A DNA stretch of 42,189 nt from Spirochaetaceae bacterium (GTDB lineage Bacteria > Spirochaetota > Spirochaetia > Treponematales > Breznakiellaceae), in assembly GCA_031281945.1 (NCBI GenBank), contig JAITER010000003.1, positions 1 through 42,189 on the forward strand, given 5' to 3'. Under the pieces are notes generated by a model. It saw only the letters and a program-made list of their open reading frames with translations. It had not been told where the DNA came from and did not search any database. Of the stretch, positions 1 through 7,100 are shown one piece after another (positions within the stretch are counted from its first letter, which is position 1; every line of letters begins with the position of its first letter). The translations under genes were made by a program, and so were the position numbers.

Positions 1-93
1 ATACCCGTTCCCTTCCCGAACACGGAAGTCAAGCCCTCTAACGCCGATGATACTGACCCTCTAAAGGCCGGGAAAGTAGGTAGTCGCCAGACT
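1..93 (+). rRNA. rrf: 5S ribosomal RNA, 5' end cut by the window
   Basis: The first bases read as the conserved interior and 3' half of bacterial 5S rRNA: CCCGAACACGGAAG, then GCCGATGATACTG, then GGGAAAGTAGG and a closing GTCGCCAGAC. Roughly the first 20-30 nt lie before the window. A run of nine T residues follows at once, as expected for an rRNA operon terminator. The 3' end is placed by eye and may be off by a few bases. Confidence 0.93.
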
Positions 94-352
94 TTTTTTT
101 TGCAACCCCCTCGCATCGCATAACACGACAACGTAAACCCGCCTAATCTAACGCGCACGCAACCTCCCATCCCCATTCCTCGTATCTAAAACCGCTAACC
201 TAATCATCCCAGGAACCATATACGCTAAATCCACGCCTAAAATTTTGAGACCCTAAAGGCGCGGCGCTAAACTTGCTTTCGGTTAATAAAACTAAGAATA
301 ATAAAATGTTGGACGGCTTAATAAAAAATCGCCTAACCTGTAAAATGACGCT
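94..352. other. Intergenic stretch between 5S rRNA and rfbA
   Basis: No coding region or tRNA is visible here. It starts with the T-run that ends the rRNA operon, continues as C-rich non-coding sequence, and ends in AT-rich DNA carrying a possible promoter for rfbA (TAAAAT at 341-346). Confidence 0.6.
318..346 (+). promoter_or_regulatory. Candidate promoter of the rfb operon, leaderless geometry
   Basis: TTAATA (318-323), a 17-nt spacer and TAAAAT (341-346). The -10 hexamer ends 6 nt before the rfbA ATG at 353 and no Shine-Dalgarno sequence lies in between, so transcription would begin at or next to the start codon. The -35 is weak (4 of 6 matches). Confidence 0.45.
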
Positions 353-1228
353 ATGAAGGGTATTATTCTTGCCGGCGGCGCGGGAACGCGCCTATATCCC
401 ATTACTAAAGCTGTTTCTAAGCAAATCTTGCCTATTTATGATAAGCCTATGATTTATTATCCGCTTTCCGTCCTTATGTTGGCGGAAATTAGAGAGATTC
501 TTATAATTTCAACATCCCGCGACGTCAATCTTTTTAAAGAATTGCTAGGCGATGGAAAGACGCTCGGAATGACTTTTGAATATGCGGTGCAAGAAGAACC
601 GCGCGGCCTTGCGGACGCTTTTATAGTAGGCGAAAAATTTATAGGCGACGACTCCTCTGCTTTAATTTTGGGGGACAATGTATTTTACGGACGCGGCTTT
701 ACTCGTACATTGCGTTCCTTGCGGGATAGAATATTTAAACAGGGCGGAGGGGCGGTTTTTGGTTATTTGGTAAAAGACCCTTCAGCTTACGGCGTTATAG
801 ATTTTGACGATGAAGGCAGGGCTCTTTCAATAGAAGAAAAACCTTTGCGCCCAAAATCTCATTATGCGGTTCCAGGCCTTTATTTTTACGATAACAACGT
901 TGTGGAAATAGCAAAAAACCTAAAACCTTCCGCCAGAGGCGAAATAGAAATCACCGACCTGAATAACGTCTACTTAAAAAGAAATTCACTTTTTGTGGAA
1001 ATCTTGGGGCGCGGAGCCGCCTGGCTTGATACAGGAACTTACGACGGCCTTTTAGAAGCGTCGAATTTTGTAGCCGCGATTCAAAAAAGACAGAGTATAT
1101 TTATTTCTTGCATAGAAGAAATTGCTTTTTCCAACGGCTGGATTTCTAAAGAAAAGATTTTAAAAATCGCGGACGGATATAAAACAGAATACGGCGAATA
1201 TTTAAAATATATAGCGGAGTTAAAATAA
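353..1228 (+). CDS. rfbA: Glucose-1-phosphate thymidylyltransferase (RmlA)
   Basis: This cytoplasmic enzyme joins glucose-1-phosphate and dTTP to give dTDP-glucose, the first step of dTDP-L-rhamnose synthesis for surface glycans. The 291-residue protein has normal family length. It opens with the nucleotide-binding loop [11 protein letters not shown] (about residues 6-16) and carries the metal-binding LGDN motif near D108. The sugar-binding segment includes IEEKP (about 160-164), and [10 protein letters not shown] sits near residue 217. It is the first gene of a four-gene operon; its stop codon overlaps the rfbC start by one base. There is no clear ribosome binding site before the ATG, and a -10-like hexamer lies 6 nt upstream. 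Identification is secure from sequence. Confidence 0.96.
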   Translation: MKGIILAGGAGTRLYPITKAVSKQILPIYDKPMIYYPLSVLMLAEIREILIISTSRDVNLFKELLGDGKTLGMTFEYAVQEEPRGLADAFIVGEKFIGDDSSALILGDNVFYGRGFTRTLRSLRDRIFKQGGGAVFGYLVKDPSAYGVIDFDDEGRALSIEEKPLRPKSHYAVPGLYFYDNNVVEIAKNLKPSARGEIEITDLNNVYLKRNSLFVEILGRGAAWLDTGTYDGLLEASNFVAAIQKRQSIFISCIEEIAFSNGWISKEKILKIADGYKTEYGEYLKYIAELK

Positions 1229-1782
1229 TGCCTTTTTTATTCAATAAATGCGCTCTTGAAGACGGAACCATTATCAAAGATTTGTACGAAATAACGCCTA
1301 AAGTTTTTTTGGATAAACGCGGGTATTTTTTTGAAAGTTACAATGAACGGGATTTTTTTGAGGCTGGAATTAAAACTCGTTTTGTTCAGGATAACCAGTC
1401 GCGTTCTTTTAAAGGCGTATTGCGGGGGCTTCATTTTCAAAAAGAACGTCCGCAGGCGAAACTGGTCCGTGTTATCGAAGGCGAGGTGTTTGATGTGGCG
1501 GTGGATTTGCGAAAAGATTCTCCCACACTCGGAAAGTGGCGCGGCGTTTTTTTAAGCGCGGAAAAACAGAATCAATTTTTTATTCCAGAAGGTTTCGCTC
1601 ACGGATTTTTGGTGTTAAGCGAAAATGCGGTTTTTGCTTATAAATGCGGTGATTTTTACAACGCCGCCGACGAGAGCGGCGTTCTTTGGAATGATCCTTC
1701 CATAGGCGTAGAATGGCCTAAATTACCGGGCGGGTATTTTCTTTCCGAAAAAGATAAATTGTGGCCCGCGGCGTCGCTATGA
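1228..1782 (+). CDS. rfbC: dTDP-4-dehydrorhamnose 3,5-epimerase (RmlC)
   Basis: A cupin-fold epimerase that converts dTDP-4-keto-6-deoxyglucose into dTDP-4-keto-L-rhamnose. At 184 residues it has the usual size. The diagnostic motif is GVLRGLHFQ, whose histidine (about H69) aligns with the catalytic base of the family; AVDLRKDSPT and the later FIPEGFAHGF segment are also typical. The ATG overlaps the rfbA stop (TAATG), and its own stop overlaps the rfbD start (ATGA), so translation is probably coupled along the operon. Confidence 0.95.
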   Translation: MPFLFNKCALEDGTIIKDLYEITPKVFLDKRGYFFESYNERDFFEAGIKTRFVQDNQSRSFKGVLRGLHFQKERPQAKLVRVIEGEVFDVAVDLRKDSPTLGKWRGVFLSAEKQNQFFIPEGFAHGFLVLSENAVFAYKCGDFYNAADESGVLWNDPSIGVEWPKLPGGYFLSEKDKLWPAASL

Positions 1783-2669
1783 TTTGGATTACCGGTTCAA
1801 GCGGAATGCTTGGCAGAGAGACTGCGCTTGCGTTTGATAAATATAATTTGCCGTATATAGCTAGCGGGAGTTCAATTGATATAACGGATTACAAGAGCGT
1901 AACGGCTTTTACCGCTGGAAAATCTATTTCTTATATATTGAATTGCGCGGCTTATACCGCTGTAGACAAAGCGGAAGACGAAATTGAAAAATGCGAGGCT
2001 GTAAACTCAATAGGGCCTGAAAATATAGCGAAAGCCGCTTCTAAAATAAACGCAAAACTTATACATATATCTACAGATTACGTTTTTAATGGTGAAAAAA
2101 AAACTCCATACAAAGAAACTGACGCGGCGTCCGCGACGGGAGTTTACGGGCGTACAAAATTTGAAGGTGAAAGCAACGTTTTGCGCGTTTTGCCGCAGTC
2201 TTGGATTATAAGAACGTCCTGGTTGTACGGCGCTTTCGGCGGAAATTTTGTTTTTACGATGTTGCGCCTGTTTAACGAACGCGATGAAATTAAGGTTGTA
2301 AACGACCAGTTCGGCTGTCCTACATGGACTGGAGATTTGGCGGAAGTAATTTCGGTTTTAATAATGCGGGATAAAAACAAAAAAAGCGCGCCTTTTGGGG
2401 TGTATCATTTTTCTAACGAAGGATTCTGTACATGGTTTGAATATGCAAAAAAGATATATGAATACGCTGTGGAGTTGAATTTGACGTCAAAAGGATGTGT
2501 AATTCATCCATGTACAACTTTAGAATATGTTACAAAAGCGAAAAGGCCGAAATATTCTGTTTTGGATAAATCAAAAATTAAACCGGCTTTAGGCGTTGAC
2601 ATTCCAGATTGGCAATTTAGTCTTAAAAAATTTTTAACGGAGTATAAAAATGGCGCGTATATTAAATAA
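1779..2669 (+). CDS. rfbD: dTDP-4-dehydrorhamnose reductase (RmlD)
   Basis: A short-chain-dehydrogenase-type reductase that uses NAD(P)H to finish dTDP-L-rhamnose. The N-terminal nucleotide-binding loop is TGSSGMLG and the catalytic pair is YGRTK (YxxxK) near residues 123-127. STDYVFNG is the usual strand before the active site, and WLYG is present. I chose the ATG at 1779, which overlaps the rfbC stop as ATGA; the longer reading frame from a GTG at 1761 adds six residues before the Rossmann strand and is less likely. The last 20 bases overlap the start of rfbB. Confidence 0.94.
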   Translation: MIWITGSSGMLGRETALAFDKYNLPYIASGSSIDITDYKSVTAFTAGKSISYILNCAAYTAVDKAEDEIEKCEAVNSIGPENIAKAASKINAKLIHISTDYVFNGEKKTPYKETDAASATGVYGRTKFEGESNVLRVLPQSWIIRTSWLYGAFGGNFVFTMLRLFNERDEIKVVNDQFGCPTWTGDLAEVISVLIMRDKNKKSAPFGVYHFSNEGFCTWFEYAKKIYEYAVELNLTSKGCVIHPCTTLEYVTKAKRPKYSVLDKSKIKPALGVDIPDWQFSLKKFLTEYKNGAYIK

Positions 2670-3711
2670 TATTCTTGTTACAGGCGGGGCCGGATTTATC
2701 GGTTGCAATTTTATTCACATGCTTTTGAAAAATTCAAAAGATTTTACTGGAAAAATAGTGAATCTTGACGCCCTCACCTACGCCGGTTGCAAAGAAAGTC
2801 TAAAATCAATAGAAGATGAATTTGGGGGAAGCCGTTATTTTTTTGAAGAATCGGATGTGTGCGATAGTGAAGCGGCGCATCGTATATTTAAAAAATATAA
2901 CATTGATACGGTCGTGCATTTCGCCGCCGAAAGCCATGTAGACAGATCTATTACAAACCCTAAAAAATTTATGGAAACCAATATTTTAGGCGCGTGGAAT
3001 CTGCTGGAAACCGCTTGTGATTTTTGGAAAGACTCTTCGGGACGATTTAAAGACGGCGTTCTTTTTCACCATATAAGCACGGACGAAGTGTACGGTTCTT
3101 TGGGAGAGACCGGATTTTTTACTGAAACTACGCCTTACAACCCGCGCTCGCCGTATTCCGCGAGTAAAGCGTCCAGCGACCATATCGCCATGTCTTACTT
3201 CCATACATACGGCCTGCCGGTTACGCTTTCAAATTGTTCAAATAATTACGGGCCGTATCAATTTCCCGAAAAATTAATACCGCTTATGATTCTTAATATA
3301 CTTGAAAAAAAGCCGCTTCCTGTTTACGGAGACGGCATGAATATACGCGATTGGATTTTTGTAAAAGACCATAACGAGGCTGTTTGGGAAATTCTTAAAA
3401 ACGGGAAGGCCGGAGAAAAATACAACATTGGCGGTGAATGTGAAATTGAAAATATACGTCTGGTAAATATATTGATTGAAACAGCCGCCAAAAAAACCGG
3501 CGCGAATATCGAAGAAATAAAAAAGACGATTACTTATGTTAAAGATAGGCCCGGACATGATAGACGTTATGCGATAGACTGCTCAAAACTAAAAAAAGAG
3601 TTGAATTGGAAACAAAAAACGCCTTTTGAAAAAGGCGTGGAAGAAACTGTAGAATGGTATTTGTTAAATAAACCCTGGATTAATAAAATTAGAGAGCGCT
3701 CCGCCCTTTGA
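2650..3711 (+). CDS. rfbB: dTDP-glucose 4,6-dehydratase (RmlB)
   Basis: This enzyme removes water from dTDP-glucose to form dTDP-4-keto-6-deoxyglucose, the second pathway step. The protein has 353 residues, the standard length. The NAD-binding motif TGGAGFIG lies at residues 10-17, followed by the STDEVYG active-site strand, YSASKASSDH (YxxxK) and NCSNNYGPYQFPEKLIPL. The ATG lies inside the end of rfbD (20-nt overlap), with GGAG about 9 nt upstream. With rfbA, rfbC and rfbD it completes the full set of four enzymes. No glycosyltransferase follows. Instead a long hairpin separates it from the convergent gpmI. Confidence 0.96.
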   Translation: MARILNNILVTGGAGFIGCNFIHMLLKNSKDFTGKIVNLDALTYAGCKESLKSIEDEFGGSRYFFEESDVCDSEAAHRIFKKYNIDTVVHFAAESHVDRSITNPKKFMETNILGAWNLLETACDFWKDSSGRFKDGVLFHHISTDEVYGSLGETGFFTETTPYNPRSPYSASKASSDHIAMSYFHTYGLPVTLSNCSNNYGPYQFPEKLIPLMILNILEKKPLPVYGDGMNIRDWIFVKDHNEAVWEILKNGKAGEKYNIGGECEIENIRLVNILIETAAKKTGANIEEIKKTITYVKDRPGHDRRYAIDCSKLKKELNWKQKTPFEKGVEETVEWYLLNKPWINKIRERSAL

Positions 3712-3767
3712 ATCTTTTATTGATGAATTGGAGCTAGGCTCGCCCCTGCGGTATTAAAACCCTTATT

Positions 3768-3804
3768 CGCCGCTTGCCGCGATATAAAAACGCGGCGAGC
3801 GGCG
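3768..3804. terminator. Hairpin between convergent rfbB and gpmI
   Basis: A 14-bp stem (CGCCGCTTGCCGCG with CGCGGCGAGCGGCG, one G-T pair) around a 9-nt AT loop. It sits between the ends of two convergent genes and could end transcription from both sides, although neither side has a clear T-run. Confidence 0.55.
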
Positions 3805-3833
3805 GGTGAAAACCTCGCCGGAAAAATCAGAAG

Positions 3834-5495
3834 CTATTTAAATTTTAATACGCTTGGGTCGTAATCTTCAGGCGGAATGTATCCTAAAAGATGTATTACG
3901 GTGGAAGCTATTGAACTTATACCCAGCCCTTCTTTTAGCGCGCCCTCGCCGGTTTCGTACTCGCCCTGGAAAGATGGATCGTAAACTACGCACGGTACAG
4001 GATTCAAACTGTGGCTTGTTTTGGCTTTTGGACTGCCGTCCGCCTTTTTGGAAACCGCTCCAGTTTTTTTATCGTGTTCGTACATATCGTCGCTGTTGCC
4101 GTGGTCGGCGGTTATAAGCATAACGCCGCCGGCTTTTTTTACAGCGCGGGCTATGCGGCCAAGTTGTAAATCCATAGCCTCCATCGAACATATCACGGCT
4201 TGGTATATACCGGTGTGTCCCACCATGTCGCCGTTTGGAAAATTCAGCCTTATGTGGTCGTATTCGCCGCTCGCTATCGCTTCCAGCGTTTTGTCCGTAA
4301 TTTCCGCGCACTTCATCCAGGGACGTTGCTCAAACGGCAATACATCGCTTTTTATTTCGACATAGTCTTCTTTTTTTTCATCAAACTTGCCGGTGCGGTT
4401 GCCGTTAAAAAAATAGGTTACGTGGCCGTATTTTTGGGTTTCTGATAAGGCCAGAGTGCGCACGCCGGAGGCTGCCAGATATTCTCCCATAACGCGGTCT
4501 ATCTCCGGCGGGTTTACCAGGTAATGAGTTGGGACGTGAAGGTCGCCGTCATATTCCATCATTCCGGCGTAGTAGACTTTCGGCCTGGTTCCGCGATTGA
4601 AATGCGTGAAATTTTCCTGTTCAAAAGCCGCCGTAATCTCTAAAGAGCGGTCGCCCCTGAAATTGAAATATATAACGGAGTCGCCGTCATTTATGCGGCC
4701 TACCGGCTTCCCGTTTTCGGCTATAACAAAATCTTTTAAATCCTGATCTATTATTCCGGGGATTTCTTTTCTGTATGTCTCTATCGCTTCTTTCGCGCTG
4801 GCGAACTGCCGGCCCTCGCCGTGAACATGGACCTTCCAGCCGCGTTCAACCATGCTCCAGTCCGCGCCGTACCTGTCCATCGTTATCCACATACGCCCGC
4901 CGCCTGAGGCTATGCGCGCGTCAAAACTGCCTGAGTTTCGCTCTTTTAAAAACGCTTCAAAAGGTTCCACATATTCCAAAGCGGAGGTTTCGCCCACGTC
5001 CCGTCCGTCTAAAAGTATATGGACGCGCGCTTTAGGCGCCCCGTCTTTTTGCGCCTGAATTATCATCGCTTTTAAATGATCCATGTGGCTGTGTACGTTT
5101 CCGTCCGAAAAAAGGCCTATAAAGTGCAAGGCTCCGCCGCTTTTTTTTACGCCCGCAATCGCGGACTTCCATGTTTCGCCTTGCCACATGGCGCCCCGGG
5201 ATATGGATTCGCTTACCAAAGCGGCCCCCTGGTTGAAGACCCTTCCCGCGCCCATGGCGTTATGCCCGACTTCGCTGTTGCCCATGTCGTCATCCGAGGG
5301 AAGTCCTACGGCTTTTCCATGCGCTTTTAGCCGGGTGTGCGGGCTTTTCGCCTTTATTGCGTCAAGATTGAACATCTTTGAATCCGACACGGCGTCCCCC
5401 TCGGCGTACTTTCCGTAACCCACACCGTCCATGATTACAAGAACTACAGGGCCTTTGCGCCCTTTCCATTTTGGGTTTTTTTGCAATGCTTCCAT
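3834..5495 (-). CDS. gpmI: 2,3-bisphosphoglycerate-independent phosphoglycerate mutase
   Basis: This metal-dependent glycolytic enzyme interconverts 3- and 2-phosphoglycerate by way of a phosphoserine intermediate. Metal-binding D23 is in IMDGVGYG; the catalytic serine is S74 in MGNSEVGHNAMGAGR. Later come LDGRD, NFPNGDMVGHTG and ITADHGNSDDM, which supply the remaining metal ligands of the alkaline-phosphatase fold. At 553 residues it is longer than the roughly 510-residue E. coli type; I infer that it belongs to a longer variant. The ATG has AAGGAG 8 nt upstream, so the start is well supported. The upstream DNA is very AT-rich with several TATAAT-like hexamers. It is transcribed alone, convergent with the rfb operon. 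Confidence 0.96.
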   Translation of the reverse strand: MEALQKNPKWKGRKGPVVLVIMDGVGYGKYAEGDAVSDSKMFNLDAIKAKSPHTRLKAHGKAVGLPSDDDMGNSEVGHNAMGAGRVFNQGAALVSESISRGAMWQGETWKSAIAGVKKSGGALHFIGLFSDGNVHSHMDHLKAMIIQAQKDGAPKARVHILLDGRDVGETSALEYVEPFEAFLKERNSGSFDARIASGGGRMWITMDRYGADWSMVERGWKVHVHGEGRQFASAKEAIETYRKEIPGIIDQDLKDFVIAENGKPVGRINDGDSVIYFNFRGDRSLEITAAFEQENFTHFNRGTRPKVYYAGMMEYDGDLHVPTHYLVNPPEIDRVMGEYLAASGVRTLALSETQKYGHVTYFFNGNRTGKFDEKKEDYVEIKSDVLPFEQRPWMKCAEITDKTLEAIASGEYDHIRLNFPNGDMVGHTGIYQAVICSMEAMDLQLGRIARAVKKAGGVMLITADHGNSDDMYEHDKKTGAVSKKADGSPKAKTSHSLNPVPCVVYDPSFQGEYETGEGALKEGLGISSIASTVIHLLGYIPPEDYDPSVLKFK

Positions 5496-5615
5496 GGCTT
5501 AACTCCTTGAAATTAGTATATAATACATCTAAATAAATTAGATTTTAGATATATTATATCGTGAATAAACAATCTACAATGACTAATTACCGGTTTTCGG
5601 AGAGTAGAAATGCAA
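5496..5615. other. AT-rich promoter region of gpmI
   Basis: The first 80 bases hold overlapping TATAAT-like hexamers on the minus strand, for example TATAAT within GATATAATATATC and TATTAT within GTATTATATAC, upstream of the gpmI ribosome binding site. I cannot choose one start point. Confidence 0.45.
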
Positions 5616-5883
5616 TTATAAATTCCATTGTATCGCCTGTGTAAAAATTTGACGCGGAAAACCGTAAGAACCGTCGTCATTATAAACCGCAGTTAACGCA
5701 AACGTCATATTTTTTATACCAGGTAATGAAGATAATTTTAGGTCGGAAATATCTGTATATATTAACTCGTTTTCCCAATGAAAACAACCCCTTATGGAGT
5801 GTTTGACGCAGGTAAAAAGTAATCTTTAAGATGGTTCCAATTTCAAATACGCTATATTTTGGAGACAGCGGGAAATCCGCCAT
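5616..5883 (-). pseudogene. Decayed C-terminal protein remnant
   Basis: Two minus-strand reading frames look like one protein split by a frameshift. From 5883 one frame starts MADFPLSPKYSVFEIG and runs to about 5770. A second frame, offset by one base, continues as YTDISDLKLSSLPGIKNM and TFALTAVYNDDGSYGFPRQ, ending at a stop at 5616. The second part has the residue mix of an ordinary folded protein and ends QWNL, reminiscent of the aromatic ends of outer-membrane strands. I do not recognise the family. The surrounding DNA is AT-rich and contains no intact gene. Confidence 0.3.
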
Positions 5884-6414
5884 AAAAACTATAAAATATA
5901 ATGAATACTAAAATTATAGGTATATAAAAAATTCTTAATACATAAATGTTTAATAAACTAAAGAAGATCTTTAAAAATAGATAAATAGAATTCTTTACTT
6001 AGATAATAATCTATAGTTAGCGACTCTTTAGATATACGATTGCTAATTAAATATCGATTAACGTAAACCTCTTTAGTATAAATATTGAAATTTATATGCC
6101 GCCAAATTTTACCTATTATGCGATATATTCTTCTTTTAAAATTCTCATACGGGTGCGCCATACAGAAAGAATATTTTTCGGATAAACTTTTATATGCGCC
6201 TAACCCGTCAGATATTGGACTTGTTCGCTCGCCCCGGTTGGTTGTCGCCCAAGTCTTGCAAAATGCTACGCATTTTGCGTTTTTTAAGCGGAAGTTGGCT
6301 GAATCCAAGCTTAGGCTTGATTCAGCTTGCGAAAACTGAAGTTTCCGAACAACTCTATTGAAAAAGTCCAATTTAGTTCTTTAATTGTTAAAGCTAGATT
6401 ATTCACATCTTTAT
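5884..6414. other. AT-rich non-coding DNA with a cluster of stem-loops
   Basis: Most of this stretch is AT-rich and has no convincing gene. At 6258-6278 GCAAAATGC and GCATTTTGC form a perfect 9-bp stem around TAC. At about 6298-6326 GCTGAATCCAAGC pairs imperfectly with GCTTGATTCAGC. At 6327-6355 lies a copy of a small palindrome also found near 9.4 and 13.5 kb. A 137-residue frame crosses this area but its content is just the translation of these stem-loops. Confidence 0.5.
6327..6355 (+). repeat. Short dispersed stem-loop, copy 1
   Basis: GCTTGCGAAAACTGAAG continuing as TTTCCGAACAAC. The core AAAC-TGAA-GTTT is a small hairpin. A closely matching framework occurs on the minus strand at 13450-13478, where the loop is inverted (TTCA for TGAA), and a looser relative occurs at 9417-9446. 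Confidence 0.5.
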
Positions 6415-6640
6415 ATGAATAATCCATTATAACCCCTTAACATCGGCGAGAAACCTTTGCATAGCCCGTAACGTCCCCGTTGTGGTAATTGGTGAAGCTT
6501 CCTTTCCGGAATCTCCATTAGCGCCGCGCTCAGGTATATACTGAGCGACCGGGAATTAACCAGAGCTACACGGGCGCATGGTAATCTGTCAACGCGCCCA
6601 GGACGCCTCCGCCGTTGGTTTAACGCATTATGTTTGATTT
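6415..6640. other. GC-richer block with long open frames on both strands
   Basis: This block differs sharply in composition from the AT-rich DNA to its left. On the plus strand a frame from about 6422 to 6535 is open without a start codon (reading NPLTSARNLCIARNV and VVVIGEASFPESPL). On the minus strand a frame from about 6634 to 6412 is open (reading ALMEIPERKLHQLPQRGR). Neither resembles a family I can name and neither has a good start. It also holds a 6-bp stem GGGCGC/GCGCCC at 6573-6600 and CTCAG/CTGAG at 6529-6545. It could be a decayed gene, a repeat-element fragment or a structured RNA. Confidence 0.35.
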
Positions 6641-6650
6641 AGCCGCACTG

Positions 6651-6884
6651 TTATTCGCCTAAGTCTAGCTCGCTTTCGTCCACGTTTTTCTCCGGTTTTG
6701 TGGAAGGCTTGGGCGGGCGTTTTATTTTTTGTTTTTTTAAGCGCTTTTTCTCTTTAAATTGTGAATTATCCGCCGCTACAAAGTTTACAATTGCGCAGTA
6801 AATTAAAAGCGCTATGGCTGCGCCGATTACCTCCCAAGATTGTAAAAATTCCGCAAGAAAACTTTTTAATGCCGGGACGTCCAT
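6651..6884 (-). CDS. Small single-pass membrane protein, function unknown
   Basis: This 77-residue protein has one predicted membrane span (about residues 18-38, rich in Ile, Ala and Leu) followed by a strongly basic stretch (KKRLKKQKIKRPPKP) and an acidic end (DESELDLGE). That pattern fits an inner-membrane protein with a cytoplasmic tail. I do not recognise a family. It is separated from its neighbours and appears monocistronic. There is no Shine-Dalgarno sequence. Upstream TTTACA, 17 nt, then TGCTAAATT ending 5 nt before the ATG suggest a leaderless transcript. The charged tail and promoter argue for a real gene, though short size keeps confidence moderate. Confidence 0.55.
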   Translation of the reverse strand: MDVPALKSFLAEFLQSWEVIGAAIALLIYCAIVNFVAADNSQFKEKKRLKKQKIKRPPKPSTKPEKNVDESELDLGE

Positions 6885-6889
6885 ATTTT

Positions 6890-6918
6890 AATTTAGCATT
6901 TTTAAGCGTCTTTGTAAA
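6890..6918 (-). promoter_or_regulatory. Candidate promoter of the small membrane protein
   Basis: Read on the minus strand: TTTACA (6918-6913), 17-nt spacer, then TAAATT (6895-6890) preceded by TG as in an extended -10. The hexamer ends 5 nt before the ATG. Confidence 0.45.
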
Positions 6919-7100
6919 AGTCCGAAGCTTTGGCGAAAAAAGCGATATTCGGCGCTTTTGCGGTTAAACGCCGCGCCGTCAAATAAAAATACGCGCCCGT
7001 TAAAAACAAAGCCTTGATTCAGGTGAGAACAATCACGGCGGCCGGCGTGTAGCGCGGCGTTCCATGCCTCCCGGCTTTTTAACGGGGGCGCCGAGTTAAA

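Noticed and set aside
5958-6371. 137-codon minus-strand frame
   Set aside because: Half of it is the translation of stem-loop DNA at 6220-6371 and the rest is AT-rich; no ribosome binding site.
6415-6640. tmRNA, RNase P RNA or SRP RNA in the odd block
   Set aside because: I looked for the conserved ends and core motifs of each on both strands and did not find them.
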